The position numbers and the translations under genes are program-made. Below are positions 1-8,710 of a stretch of 21,663 bases of DNA, piece after piece (positions within the stretch are counted from its first letter, which is position 1; the number at the start of each line of letters is the position of its first letter). Source of the DNA: a virus; IMG/VR virus record IMGVR_UViG_3300035665_002369, positions 1 to 21,663 of that record, one strand, 5' to 3'. The notes beneath the pieces were generated by a model. It had not been told where the DNA came from and ran no database searches. It saw nothing but the letters and a program-made list of their open reading frames with translations.

Positions 1-1
1 C

Positions 2-334
2 TACGCATCCACGGTCATCACGAAGGCGTACAACCTAGGCGAGCCCATCCCGGACAAGATCGGCTACAGCATCCAGTTCGCCTTCGACAACCCGTACACG
101 ACCTCAAACACGACCGCCTCGATCTCGTTGGCCAAGAACATGAGCGGGACATTCTCCACTCTGGATTCAGCCCTCTCGATCACCAACTCCCAGAAGTTCC
201 TCAAAGCCTACAACCTCATCAGTCAAGGGCGTTGGAACACCATGCAATTCAAGGTGGAAACCACAGGAGGGAGACTGTCCCTGCAATCCACGATCCTGTC
301 CGGATTCGTTGATTCCGTTCGTCCGCAGCAATGA
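2..334 (+). CDS. C-terminal part of a phage tail or virion protein (5' truncated)
   Basis: The reading frame is open from the first complete codon (base 2) to TGA at 332-334, about 110 residues, so the start lies upstream of the window. An in-frame TTG at 128 exists but coding-quality sequence continues above it, so it is not taken as the start. The protein is rich in Ser, Thr, Asn and Gln, with short alternating hydrophobic stretches such as GYSIQFAFDNPY, which suggests beta structure. No catalytic motif is seen. It lies directly before a run of ejection-type virion genes and overlaps the next gene by ATGA, so a tail or adaptor role is inferred from position only. It could be any virion structural protein. 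Confidence 0.6.
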   Translation, partial: YASTVITKAYNLGEPIPDKIGYSIQFAFDNPYTTSNTTASISLAKNMSGTFSTLDSALSITNSQKFLKAYNLISQGRWNTMQFKVETTGGRLSLQSTILSGFVDSVRPQQ

Positions 335-771
335 CCCCGCACCCGACCATCATCGCAGCCGCCAAGCTCCTGAAGGAGAAGTGGCCCACTTGTTCCACAT
401 GGAACGACGATGAGCTGCTCAACTGGATCGGGATCTTCAATTCCAAGCGCCAGATCGGCATCGTCATGGATGGCAACGAATGCGTTGGTGTTGGCGCGGT
501 TCGGTTCCTCAACTCCATCGAGGAAGCAAAAGACATCTACAACAACGACCTCGATGGACACATTGCGTGGATCGAAGTTGTAGTGACCAGCAAGCCGTTT
601 GCCGTCCACACCCTGTGGATGGCCATGAAGCAACGTTGCGGGCCCAATGTCACGAAGATGGGAGGCAACAACGTCCACACAGGCGTTTCCCGTTTGTACG
701 ATTTCGAGCGGTACTTCAAACTGTTGATGAACGAAAGGATTTGCTATGGGAGGAGATTACAGAGCGCCTGA
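331..771 (+). CDS. Small virion-region protein, possibly GNAT-like
   Basis: This 146-residue protein starts at an ATG that overlaps the previous stop as ATGA. It is a mixed alpha/beta sequence with a strand-like stretch near residues 78-87 (HIAWIEVVVT) followed by a helix (AVHTLWMAMKQRCG), and an earlier glycine-rich turn (CVGVGAVRFL). This order loosely resembles the central strand and helix of acetyltransferase-like (GNAT) folds. Many podoviruses carry a small GNAT-like protein just upstream of their internal virion proteins, as T7 does with gp13, so the position is compatible. I see no convincing acetyl-CoA binding motif, so enzyme activity is not claimed. The end of the gene overlaps the next start by 26 bases. 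Confidence 0.6.
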   Translation: MTPHPTIIAAAKLLKEKWPTCSTWNDDELLNWIGIFNSKRQIGIVMDGNECVGVGAVRFLNSIEEAKDIYNNDLDGHIAWIEVVVTSKPFAVHTLWMAMKQRCGPNVTKMGGNNVHTGVSRLYDFERYFKLLMNERICYGRRLQSA

Positions 772-1903
772 TTTCGCATCGGCAAACAGGGATGCCGTCA
801 TGGCTCAAGCGGAAACATTTCCGCTGCTTCGCCAAATTGAAGCGGCATCCCGAATTGGCGCAAAAGTCGAGGTGCCGGTCTACAAAGACGGAAGAGCGAC
901 AGGAGAGTTCAAAGACGTTGATTTCGGACCGATTTCGGACATCGCCCAGACCAAAGCAATCGGACAGGCGTTGGCCGAGATGGCCCCTGAGCAGGCCCTC
1001 GCCCAGTACAGGGCATCACAGCAGCGTGTCACTCCGGGAGGCCCGACGCTTGGTGAGGCAACAGCCATCCAGCGCAGATCGGAACTTCAAGCACTCGATC
1101 CAAATCGGTACGGGCTTTACGAAACCTTCCTAAAGGACATCGGCAAAAGCCCCATCTCTCAAACCGAAATCGAATCCCCCACCTACGAGAAGGTGGCAAT
1201 GCCCACCGGCCCGAGCGATACCGGTGCCGCCAAGTCGATGCGCGGTGAGCTGGAGCGCCAAGTCCAGCGCGGCCTCGCCCAGACCGGCACTCTCGATCCG
1301 TCGGTCCTCCGATCCGTGGAACAGGCAGCCCGCGCCCGTGGAGCCGCCACCGGCAACCTCCTGAGCAATGCCCAAGCCTTCCGCGAGGCTCGCGCCGTCG
1401 GTGAGGCAATCGCCAACGCCGATGTCCAGCGCAGGTCCCAAGCCCTTGGCCTGCTCCAGTCCGGTCAGACCACAAGCGACACCGCCAATCGTCAGGCGCA
1501 GGAGGCCTTCCAGAACATCCTCGCAGCCACCGGCCAGCGAAATACCGCCCAGCAGCAGAGCTTCGCTGGCCAAATGGCTTCGCAGCAGCAGCGTCAGGGA
1601 GCGCAGCAGCAGAACATCGCCAACATCCAGTCCGCGCTCGGTCTCCAGCCCATCGTGTATCAGGCGGGCCAGCTTCCGGGTCTCCAACAGGGTGCTTCTC
1701 CGTTCGCCTCTCCTCAACTCATTCAGGGCATGCAGCAGGCGGGTCCGGGTCAGCTCATGCAGCTTGGATCCAGCTTCGCATTGCAGAACGCCCAGAACTC
1801 ATTCCAAGCCTCGCAGGCAGGTTCTCCGCTTTCGATCTTCCAAGGATTGACCGGAGGCATTGCCAATCTTGGAAGAGGTTACGGTGGATTCATCGGTGGA
1901 TAA
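746..1903 (+). CDS. Internal or ejection-type virion protein, Gln-rich (385 aa)
   Basis: The ATG at 746 is preceded by GAAAGGA at 733-739 with a 6-base spacer, which supports this start over the in-frame ATG at 800, even though it overlaps the upstream gene. The N-terminal third has a compact charged segment (residues 25-60, including KVEVPVYKDG). The middle is helical, Ala/Gln/Arg-rich and coiled-coil-like. Residues about 245-300 are dominated by glutamine (AQQQSFAGQMASQQQRQGAQQQ). The C-terminus is Gly-rich (GGIANLGRGYGGFIGG). No enzyme motif is visible. Such composition is common in phage internal virion and DNA-ejection proteins, and the three following genes have related character. That role is inferred from composition and order. 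Confidence 0.65.
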   Translation: MGGDYRAPDFASANRDAVMAQAETFPLLRQIEAASRIGAKVEVPVYKDGRATGEFKDVDFGPISDIAQTKAIGQALAEMAPEQALAQYRASQQRVTPGGPTLGEATAIQRRSELQALDPNRYGLYETFLKDIGKSPISQTEIESPTYEKVAMPTGPSDTGAAKSMRGELERQVQRGLAQTGTLDPSVLRSVEQAARARGAATGNLLSNAQAFREARAVGEAIANADVQRRSQALGLLQSGQTTSDTANRQAQEAFQNILAATGQRNTAQQQSFAGQMASQQQRQGAQQQNIANIQSALGLQPIVYQAGQLPGLQQGASPFASPQLIQGMQQAGPGQLMQLGSSFALQNAQNSFQASQAGSPLSIFQGLTGGIANLGRGYGGFIGG

Positions 1904-1904
1904 C

Positions 1905-2969
1905 ATGGAATCGTACTTCCTCTTTCCGGAAGGTGGTGATCTGTCCGAGATGGGGACCTCGGTCGGTCCCAACATGCTGGAGAGGTATCCCATCCTACTT
2001 CAACCAGAGCCTCCCCCCGGCGATCCCGCGCAACTCATCCTCAACAGCCCTCCGCCGCCAGCGGTTGAGCCCGCGAGGCCGTCAATCGCCGCTCCGCCAT
2101 CCCCAGGGCTCATCACACCGCCGATGACCCTCGGGACTTACGTTCCGACGGAGACAACGCCTGTCGTGTCGGCTCCTCAGAATCAGCAGACCGTCAGGCC
2201 GGCCACCGTCAGGTACACTCCTCAGCCAGAGCCAGTTCCGGTAACGACCTACACGGAGCCCGCTGCGCCGGATCTGTCCAGAGTCCAGACGCTACAGAAA
2301 TCAAAGCCAACACCGGCACAACCGGTGTCTCCTCCGACCACGACGGAAGTCTATGCACGAGTCGGTGATCCTCTTCACGGACAACCGGGTGTGCGTGTCG
2401 GAGATCCTATTCCTCCTGACAACGAAGGAAATCAATGGGTCTGGGACCTTACGCTTCCGGAGCGTGGATACTTTGTTCCAGCCACCAAAACCCCTCCCGG
2501 CGGCGGCGTTGAGCAGTTAACTCCGGAGGATGTCACCAAGGTCACCGAGGGCCAGACCCAAACCACTTCGACACCGACCGTGACGCCGGGAACCGGAAGC
2601 CCGGCCCCTGGTACCGAGAACCCAGAGGCCCCTTCGGAATACGTTCCTGCTCGTGTGATACTTGATCCAATCAAGTACCCCGATGTACCGGAACTCACGT
2701 TCACCCCTTTCAATCCTTCCGCCAATCAGGGGAGCGCAATCCGGAAAGATCGGAATTTCCAGCCGCTCAACCCCCTGCGGACCGTCCCATTGCCGCAGCG
2801 AGCGACCGACAATTTCATCCCAGAACCCTACGATACTCCGAACTACATCCAGTACGATCCCGAGCAGATCCTCGCCGCAGCCATGAGGGCCATCGGCAAC
2901 CAGAGGATCCGCCAATCAATCGTGGATCAGGCGATGGAGAACAGGATGCTCGAAAGAATGAGAGGCTGA
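1905..2969 (+). CDS. Proline-rich virion-region protein (354 aa)
   Basis: I choose the ATG at 1905, one base after the previous stop, because GGTGGA at 1895-1900 precedes it at a suitable distance. The frame is also open upstream to a TTG at 1860, but that would overlap the previous gene by 44 bases. The product begins MESYFLFPEGG and then has a long disordered region rich in Pro, Thr, Val and Glu (roughly residues 25-240, with runs such as PEPPPGD and SPPPPAVEPARP). The more ordered C-terminal 110 residues contain Arg, Asn and Gln. No membrane segment or catalytic motif is seen. Its location between other ejection-type genes suggests a virion component, possibly a flexible linker or scaffold-like protein. 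The function is not recognised. Confidence 0.62.
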   Translation: MESYFLFPEGGDLSEMGTSVGPNMLERYPILLQPEPPPGDPAQLILNSPPPPAVEPARPSIAAPPSPGLITPPMTLGTYVPTETTPVVSAPQNQQTVRPATVRYTPQPEPVPVTTYTEPAAPDLSRVQTLQKSKPTPAQPVSPPTTTEVYARVGDPLHGQPGVRVGDPIPPDNEGNQWVWDLTLPERGYFVPATKTPPGGGVEQLTPEDVTKVTEGQTQTTSTPTVTPGTGSPAPGTENPEAPSEYVPARVILDPIKYPDVPELTFTPFNPSANQGSAIRKDRNFQPLNPLRTVPLPQRATDNFIPEPYDTPNYIQYDPEQILAAAMRAIGNQRIRQSIVDQAMENRMLERMRG

Positions 2970-2970
2970 T

Positions 2971-4467
2971 ATGGCAACACCTACAGATTCATTACTCACA
3001 CCGCCGAAGATCAACCCGTTCCTTCGCGGTCTGTCCATGCTCACCGGAGGCATCGCCGGTGAATTGACCGGGACCAACGAGCAGATCCGTCGTGAGCGAG
3101 CCCTCAATCGAGCAATGCTCCAAGAGGAGTTCCAGAAGCGTGACGAAGAGCGGGCCATGCGCCGTGCCCTCATGACCAATGCTCTCCAGCAGGGCATCGA
3201 GCTGGATCCGAATGCTCCCATTGAGCAGATGATCTCCAAGCTGCGGAGCGAGGGCGTGAAGGGTGAGATCGCCAAGAGTCAGGGTAGGATCTTTGGTCTT
3301 GGCCAGTCGGTTGGGCCATCTCAGTACGAGGCGGATCCACGCTATCAACTTGGGGTTCTTGGTGGGCAGCGCGAGCTTGCTGAGAATCGAGCCGCTGCGG
3401 CTGCTAAGGAGGAAATTGAACGTCCTTTGATTGAGGCTGAGATCCGGGGATTTGGAGGAACGCCTACACCAGGGGCCCCTACCGGACAACTTCGTGGCGA
3501 GCGTGAGCGCATCAGGATGGAGACTCAGAGCAAGATTCCTTTGGAACAGCGTGGAGAGCAGGCTAAGGCCAACCTCAAAGCGTACCAAGGTGTTGGTGCA
3601 TTTCCGGCACCATTTAATGTTGATTCACTCACTAATCAGCAGGCGATTTCTTGGAACGAGATTTACGGAAGAAGGTTTCAACAGGAGTCTGAGATTGGTC
3701 ATTACGAACGGACTCAGAAGTCTCAGCAGGAGGCATTCAACAAGTTCAACGAGGAAGCCTCTTTGGACAACCCAGACCCCAACAAGCTCAAGGGTCTTTA
3801 CTCACAGCTTCCTGCTTCGCTCCAACGCGATCCTGAGATCAAGAGGACGGCCAACATCTTCACCGCTCCAACTGCTACAGAGCGCAAGACGCTGTTCGGA
3901 TGGAAGGACACCCTCGGAAGAGCCACCAATCTCGCAGAGTCTATTGCGGCTTTGGCTGGTACCGAAGACCTAGCCAAGGTTTCGCAATCCAACTTCAACT
4001 CATTCAAGAGCTGGTTCCGTGGGCTCCAGAACAAGTATGGAACGGAGGATCCACGGCTCAACACGATCAACGACATCGTTCAGCAATTTGAGAAGGTGAT
4101 TTCCGGAACTCGGAAAGACCTGTTTGCAGCTTCGCTTACAGGCAACGAGTTGGAATCCGCCAAACAACAGTTCGGTGATCCCAACTCTGCCAACTTCCTG
4201 CCTCGCATGGTTCAATTCCTTGATGACGTGTTCTCCAAGGACTTGGTCGCTGAGTACAGGGATTCGATGATCGCGGTTCCTCCGGGGGCGGCCAAGTCTG
4301 CCGAGGAGGCTCGCCAGAACTGGCTGAAGACTCGGGAGCAGTTCAACTTCGGGAACCTCGGGGCTCCTCGAAAAACCACGGGCGACCGCATTCAAGGGCT
4401 TCGAGAAGAGGCCGCTCGTCTTCGCAACTCGCTCGGATTGACCAACGCTCCAGCAACCACTCGATAA
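2971..4467 (+). CDS. Coiled-coil-rich internal virion protein candidate (498 aa)
   Basis: The ATG lies one base after the previous TGA. The N-terminus carries a short hydrophobic Gly-rich patch (residues 11-32, FLRGLSMLTGGIAGELTG). A strongly charged helical segment rich in Arg, Glu and Gln follows (about 36-65, RRERALNRAMLQEEFQKRDEE), and then a long mostly helical body with a few Gly/Pro breaks. There are no recognisable enzyme motifs. An amphipathic or hydrophobic N-terminus with long helices fits known features of phage ejection proteins, and the gene sits in the same co-directional block as the 385, 354 and 853-residue proteins. Codon endings are less biased to C than in the downstream early genes. 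The function is inferred from context only. Confidence 0.65.
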   Translation: MATPTDSLLTPPKINPFLRGLSMLTGGIAGELTGTNEQIRRERALNRAMLQEEFQKRDEERAMRRALMTNALQQGIELDPNAPIEQMISKLRSEGVKGEIAKSQGRIFGLGQSVGPSQYEADPRYQLGVLGGQRELAENRAAAAAKEEIERPLIEAEIRGFGGTPTPGAPTGQLRGERERIRMETQSKIPLEQRGEQAKANLKAYQGVGAFPAPFNVDSLTNQQAISWNEIYGRRFQQESEIGHYERTQKSQQEAFNKFNEEASLDNPDPNKLKGLYSQLPASLQRDPEIKRTANIFTAPTATERKTLFGWKDTLGRATNLAESIAALAGTEDLAKVSQSNFNSFKSWFRGLQNKYGTEDPRLNTINDIVQQFEKVISGTRKDLFAASLTGNELESAKQQFGDPNSANFLPRMVQFLDDVFSKDLVAEYRDSMIAVPPGAAKSAEEARQNWLKTREQFNFGNLGAPRKTTGDRIQGLREEAARLRNSLGLTNAPATTR

Positions 4468-4471
4468 GACT

Positions 4472-7033
4472 ATGGCCGACCAACTCTCCAGAGAAGAAGC
4501 TCTCGCAAGGCTGGCGCAGATTGAGAACGAGATTGCGCGGCTGTCGGCTGATCCAGCAGAACCAAGCGCAGAAGAATTGGAGCGCCGTGAAAGGCTTCAG
4601 GTTTTGCGCGAAATGCGTGGTGGCGGCGGACCCATGAGTCCTGAAGCGACAGCAAAAGTTCTTCGTTACGGAGTTCCTTTAGCTGTCGGATTGGCCTCTG
4701 GTGGTGGATCTATCCCGGCTCAAATAATCGCTGGGGCAGCTTCCGCAGGACTCGGTGAAACCGGTGCCCAAGCGGTCGAAGGCAAGGGATTGCGCCCCGG
4801 TGAAATCGCAGGAGCAACCGTTCGCGGAGCCGCTCCCGTGTTCAAGGGTGGGCTCGGTGGACTGCTCAAGACTACAGGTGCCGCCGCAGGTGCTGGTCTT
4901 GGCGGCGGAATGCTTGAAGGCAAGGTTGAAGGCATTGGAAGCGGATTGAGGGAAGCCGCAATACCCGGCGCTCTGACCGGATTACTCGGAGGAGCCGGTA
5001 AAGCCGCTGGAGCGTTGGGTGAATTTTTCGGAAGTGGTGCCACCCGCGCACAAGCTGTCGAGAACATCGGTCCAGGTGTCCAAGCGACAATCGGTCAGGC
5101 GTTCCCGATGTTCGCCGGCCTCGAAACCCGTGTCGCTTCACAGACCGGGAGCCAAGAACTCAAGGAACAACTCCGCGCACAATCCGAATCCATCGCCAAG
5201 GCGGTCCAAGGAATCACCGGAGTCGCAGCCGAGAATTATCCGGATCTCGTCAGCCGCATCTCGCAGACCATCGGCAACCTCGGGCCAGAAACAGCAGCGC
5301 GGTTGAAGAACGAGGCCCAGAACGTCAACTCCGCCTTCGCCGCCGTCGAAAAGGCTCGCTCCGAAGCCCAGAAGAGCCTCGCGCAGGAAGCTCTCGCGGA
5401 AGCCCAGCAGTCGTTCCAAAAAGCGGTTGAGATCGAGACGCTCAAGGGTGGATTCAAAGGAGGAGGAGTTCGTCGTTTCCAATCGGCCACCATGGGTCGA
5501 GAGGAAGAGCAAATGATCGAGCAGACCAGAGACGCTTTTAGAAGCCACTCAAGCGGCCTCTACGCACCGTTGAAGTCAGTCGAGGATCTTCCAGTATTCA
5601 ACATCGGCGCTCCAGCAGGCAAAAACCTGCCGTCAGTCGAGGACGAGATCCTTGGCCTGCTCAACAAGTATCCCGCGCTCCAGACCGGGGAGCAGAGTCG
5701 CGTCTTCACTCCATACCTCCGCAAGCTGGAAGAAATCTTCGCCTCCAGAAATCCCACATCGTTGAATGATCTCAGGGCGATCCGAGATCAGCTCTACGAG
5801 GCTTCGGATGCCGCAGGTCAGGCTTTCGGCAAATCCACCCAACGGGACATCAGGAACGTCGCCAACCGGATCACCCAGACCATCGACTTCCAAGCTCCTC
5901 AAGCCATCGGTCAAAAGAATGCCGACGCACTCAAGGCAGCCAACGAGTTCTACAGCAAGTTCCGTGGACGCTTCGACGAGTTCGGGGTCTCCCAAGCCTT
6001 CAAGCCAGAGCGCATGGAGACCGCGCAGATGGCCGAGACCGTCACCGGTCGAGTGGCCCGCCAAGGAACCGAGACTCCCGCATTCCTGAACGCTTCCACG
6101 CTCCTTGAAGACCTCAAGGCTGCGAAGGTGGAAGGAGTTCCGGATGCTCGCAGGCTGTCGGACATCACTCGCTCTGGAATCGTTGATCGATCCATCGATC
6201 CAGCTACCGGCGAAATCGACCTGATGAGGCTCGCCGGCGATCTCAACAACATCGCGCAGCAGGGTGGTGGCGGATTGCAGAGACTCGGCTTCGGAACCAC
6301 CTCCGAACTCAATCGCTTCGTCAAATACATCCAAAATCTGCCTGCCGAGCAGGCCAAAGGACCGGAAGCTGTCCTCAACCTGCTCAAGACAGGCACTCCA
6401 GCAGGCTTCGCAGTCGCTTCCAGAGCCGTCAGGACGCTTCCGGACCTAGCAACCGTGGATTCGGTGCTTCAGACACTCGAAAAACAGGCCGTAGCGGGCT
6501 CCAAGGGCGCGCAGGACACGCTCTTGCAGATACGCGCGAGGGAAATCGAGGATCTCCTGCTCAAAGCGACCACCGAAGGGCGAGGAGCCAACCTCGGATC
6601 ACTCGCGGAACTGGCTGATCCAGCCATGAGGGACAACGTCGAGCGAATCATCGGCCGGAACCTCATGCTCACCATCGATTCCATGTTCCTCCCGGGATTC
6701 CGAGTCATCGAGGAAGGTCGGCAGGCCGCAGGCATGGCCGGTTCCACGGTTCGCGGTGCCGCACTCGAACGAGTTGGCCGAGCCGTCGCACAAGCACCCG
6801 CCCAGATTGCCACGGGCAATGTCCAACAGGGCATTCAGAACATGATGGGCAACTTCCTCGCAGCAGGAGCCTACAACCTCGTCGCCCGCGCATTCGCCAA
6901 GGGAGCAGGAGTCACCGGCCTCAAGAACCGTCAGGAGTTCCTCAACAAACTCGCGGAAATCGCCCAGAAACCGACCCCGCAACAGGGTCAACTCCTACGC
7001 CGATACCTCGGCGAAGAGTCGGAGCAAGAATAA
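4472..7033 (+). CDS. Large internal or ejection virion protein, Gly/Ala-rich membrane-active region (853 aa)
   Basis: This is the largest gene in the window. Residues 1-50 form a charged helix (EEALARLAQIENEIARLSAD). Residues about 66-180 are a striking Gly/Ala/Leu-rich hydrophobic tract (VPLAVGLASGGGSIPAQIIAG, then GAAAGAGLGGGMLEG and GLLGGAGKAAGALGEFFG) that could insert into or cross a membrane. The remaining 650 residues are long helices with Glu, Lys, Gln and Ala, including a clear coiled-coil near 280-320. No lysozyme or transglycosylase motif was recognised. The combination resembles the largest ejection proteins of short-tailed phages (compare T7 gp15/gp16 or P22 gp16 in general character, not by sequence match). 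It is the last gene of the virion block, followed by a promoter-like site. Confidence 0.68.
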   Translation: MADQLSREEALARLAQIENEIARLSADPAEPSAEELERRERLQVLREMRGGGGPMSPEATAKVLRYGVPLAVGLASGGGSIPAQIIAGAASAGLGETGAQAVEGKGLRPGEIAGATVRGAAPVFKGGLGGLLKTTGAAAGAGLGGGMLEGKVEGIGSGLREAAIPGALTGLLGGAGKAAGALGEFFGSGATRAQAVENIGPGVQATIGQAFPMFAGLETRVASQTGSQELKEQLRAQSESIAKAVQGITGVAAENYPDLVSRISQTIGNLGPETAARLKNEAQNVNSAFAAVEKARSEAQKSLAQEALAEAQQSFQKAVEIETLKGGFKGGGVRRFQSATMGREEEQMIEQTRDAFRSHSSGLYAPLKSVEDLPVFNIGAPAGKNLPSVEDEILGLLNKYPALQTGEQSRVFTPYLRKLEEIFASRNPTSLNDLRAIRDQLYEASDAAGQAFGKSTQRDIRNVANRITQTIDFQAPQAIGQKNADALKAANEFYSKFRGRFDEFGVSQAFKPERMETAQMAETVTGRVARQGTETPAFLNASTLLEDLKAAKVEGVPDARRLSDITRSGIVDRSIDPATGEIDLMRLAGDLNNIAQQGGGGLQRLGFGTTSELNRFVKYIQNLPAEQAKGPEAVLNLLKTGTPAGFAVASRAVRTLPDLATVDSVLQTLEKQAVAGSKGAQDTLLQIRAREIEDLLLKATTEGRGANLGSLAELADPAMRDNVERIIGRNLMLTIDSMFLPGFRVIEEGRQAAGMAGSTVRGAALERVGRAVAQAPAQIATGNVQQGIQNMMGNFLAAGAYNLVARAFAKGAGVTGLKNRQEFLNKLAEIAQKPTPQQGQLLRRYLGEESEQE

Positions 7034-7046
7034 TTCTAAATTCTTC

Positions 7047-7074
7047 TGGACAAGGGCGGGGTTGCCGCTAGGGT
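7047..7074 (+). promoter_or_regulatory. Putative sigma-70-type promoter for the early operon
   Basis: TGGACA at 7047-7052 (5 of 6 to TTGACA) is followed after 16 bases by TAGGGT at 7069-7074, a weak -10. It sits in the only gene-free gap between the virion genes and the recombination genes, 45 bases before the recT-like start. The predicted transcript start would fall near 7081. The -10 match is poor, so this is tentative. Confidence 0.35.
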
Positions 7075-7081
7075 GGGGGCC

Positions 7082-7109
7082 GTGAGGGAGCGATTGATGC
7101 TCCGCTCAC
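7082..7109 (+). promoter_or_regulatory. 5' leader hairpin before the recT-like gene
   Basis: GTGAGGGAGC (7082-7091) pairs with GCTCCGCTCAC (7099-7109) with one bulged base, around the loop GATTGAT. It ends just before the ribosome binding site AAAGGA (7111-7116) of the gene starting at 7120. No T-run follows, so it is unlikely to be a terminator. If the promoter at 7047-7074 is real, the hairpin would begin at the very 5' end of the mRNA. Confidence 0.5.
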
Positions 7110-7119
7110 CAAAGGAAAC

Positions 7120-7908
7120 ATGAACCTACCCCCACCCACCGCAGTATCCTCAACGCAACCCCCATCGGTCGGCATGTACGACCACCTCACCGACCCACTC
7201 ACCGCCATCGAGAAGATGGGCGAGTGGATCGCCTCATCCGGCATGCTCGGATGCACCAAGGTCGAGCAGGGCAAACTCATCGCGTGGCAATGCGCCGCCG
7301 AGAAGAAGACCCCGTTCGACTTCAAGCGCGAGTACCACATCATCAACGGCTCCCTGAGCATGCGTTCCGACGCCATGCTCGCCGGCTACCGCGCTCGCGG
7401 CGGCAAGGTCCTCTGGAAGCAGTTCGATTCAAAAGCCGCCGTCGCTGTCTGGAAGTACGACGGCAACGAGTGCGAGATCGGCTTCACCGAGAACGACGCC
7501 AAGATCGCCGGACTCCTCCCCGCCAAGCCCGGTTCCGGGTGGGCCAAGGATCCGTCCGCCATGCTCCGCGCCCGCTGCATCAGCAAGGCCATCCGCATGC
7601 TGGCACCGGAAGTCGTCGCCGGCATCTACACCCCGGAGGAAACCGAGGACTTCACCCCTGCTCCCTCTGAGGTCTCCGTCACCCCGTCCCAGTCATTCGA
7701 CCTCGTCTCCAAGCTCGAAGCCCTCTTCGAGTCCCGCGAGGTGGAGGTCAACGAACTCCTCATCAAGGCTGGCCGACTCAAAGACGGTCAGACCTTCCGC
7801 GACCTCGATGACGTAACCGCTTCGCGCTACATCAAGAAGCCGGACCTCATCCTGTCCAAGCTGGTCACCGTCGAGCCCACCATCGTGACGGAGGTGTCCA
7901 ATGCCTGA
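7120..7908 (+). CDS. recT: RecT-family single-strand annealing protein
   Basis: The 262-residue product has the typical C-terminal RecT-family core. Residues 138-173 contain GSGWAKDPSAMLRARCISKA, continuing through RMLAPEVVAGIYTPEE, the W/P-ML-R-A-RA-R-P-G-Y-EE pattern of that family. Residues 70-92 (REYHIINGSLSMRSDAML) form the preceding conserved block. RecT proteins bind single-stranded DNA, form rings or filaments and anneal complementary strands in phage recombination. The start has the ribosome site AAAGGA, 3 bases upstream; an internal ATG at residue 19 is a possible alternative. The next gene overlaps it by 8 bases and encodes a RecE-like nuclease, the usual partner. Codons end predominantly in C. 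Confidence 0.88.
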   Translation: MNLPPPTAVSSTQPPSVGMYDHLTDPLTAIEKMGEWIASSGMLGCTKVEQGKLIAWQCAAEKKTPFDFKREYHIINGSLSMRSDAMLAGYRARGGKVLWKQFDSKAAVAVWKYDGNECEIGFTENDAKIAGLLPAKPGSGWAKDPSAMLRARCISKAIRMLAPEVVAGIYTPEETEDFTPAPSEVSVTPSQSFDLVSKLEALFESREVEVNELLIKAGRLKDGQTFRDLDDVTASRYIKKPDLILSKLVTVEPTIVTEVSNA

Positions 7909-8686
7909 GATCATCCACGACCTGCCGGCCTCGCAGTATCACAACCGCAAGGCCCTCTCCAAGTCCGGCCTCGACCAGTTCCGCAAGAGCCCTGCCCACT
8001 TCCGCGCATGGCAGGACGGAGCCTCCGAACCAGAGGTCACCCCAGCCATGGAGTTCGGCACCGCAGCCCACATGGCCGTCCTTGAGCCAGAACTCTTCTA
8101 CGGTCGATACAAGCCCTTTGAAGGCGACCGACGTACCAAGGAGGGCAAGGCCGAGTACCAAGCAATCGTGGACGCCGGGTTCACCCCGCTGGCCATCGAT
8201 ACATGGGACTCACTCGTCCACCTCGCCACCAGCGTCCACGCCCATCCGGCCGCTGCGTCCGCCCTCAACGCTTGTAGCAGTTTCGAGGTCTCGTACTTCG
8301 ATACTTGGAACGACATCGCGGTGAAGGCCCGCATCGATGGCCTCTCTGGGGACGCTATCATCGACCTCAAGACCACCCAGGACGCCTCACCGCAGGCATT
8401 CGCCAAGTCGGTCGCTCAGTTCCGCTACCATGTCCAAGCCGCATGGTACCAGCGCATCACCGGCATCAACCGCTTCATCTTCATCGCCGTCGAGAAGGAA
8501 GCCCCGTTCGGTGTCGCCTGCTACGAGCTCGATCAGCAGGCCATCGATCTCGGCAACGAGATCATCGACTCGCAGCTCTCCCTCTTCCGGGAGTGCCAAA
8601 CCCTCAACTCATGGCCGTGCTACGCATCGACCGTGCAGTCTCTCTCGCTGCCTGCGTGGGCAGCTCGTCAGGATCCCCAACAGTAA
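7901..8686 (+). CDS. RecE-like exonuclease (PDDEXK fold, DUF3799-type)
   Basis: The 261-residue protein contains FGTAAHMAVLEP at residues 52-63, the helical motif near the N-terminus of RecE/Cas4-like nucleases. It also has ARID (Asp146), IIDLKTT with Asp155 and Lys157, and YHVQAAWY at residues 177-184. Together these match the metal-binding and QxxxY motifs of the family. Such enzymes degrade one strand of linear duplex DNA, giving single strands for a RecT partner. Length is close to the isolated nuclease domain of RecE rather than the full E. coli protein. The start overlaps the recT-like gene by 8 bases, with a GGAGG ribosome site inside it, so translation of the pair is likely coupled. 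Confidence 0.87.
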   Translation: MPEIIHDLPASQYHNRKALSKSGLDQFRKSPAHFRAWQDGASEPEVTPAMEFGTAAHMAVLEPELFYGRYKPFEGDRRTKEGKAEYQAIVDAGFTPLAIDTWDSLVHLATSVHAHPAAASALNACSSFEVSYFDTWNDIAVKARIDGLSGDAIIDLKTTQDASPQAFAKSVAQFRYHVQAAWYQRITGINRFIFIAVEKEAPFGVACYELDQQAIDLGNEIIDSQLSLFRECQTLNSWPCYASTVQSLSLPAWAARQDPQQ

Positions 8687-8710
8687 CAACTACCAACGAA
8701 AGTAACATAC

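Noticed and set aside
223-678. Minus-strand frames opposite the first virion genes
   Set aside because: They are antisense to better frames, with composition that follows the complementary codons. No ribosome sites or domains are seen.
1860-1904. TTG start for the Pro-rich protein at 1860
   Set aside because: It would overlap the preceding gene by 44 bases and lacks a ribosome site. The ATG at 1905 directly follows the stop and has GGTGGA upstream.
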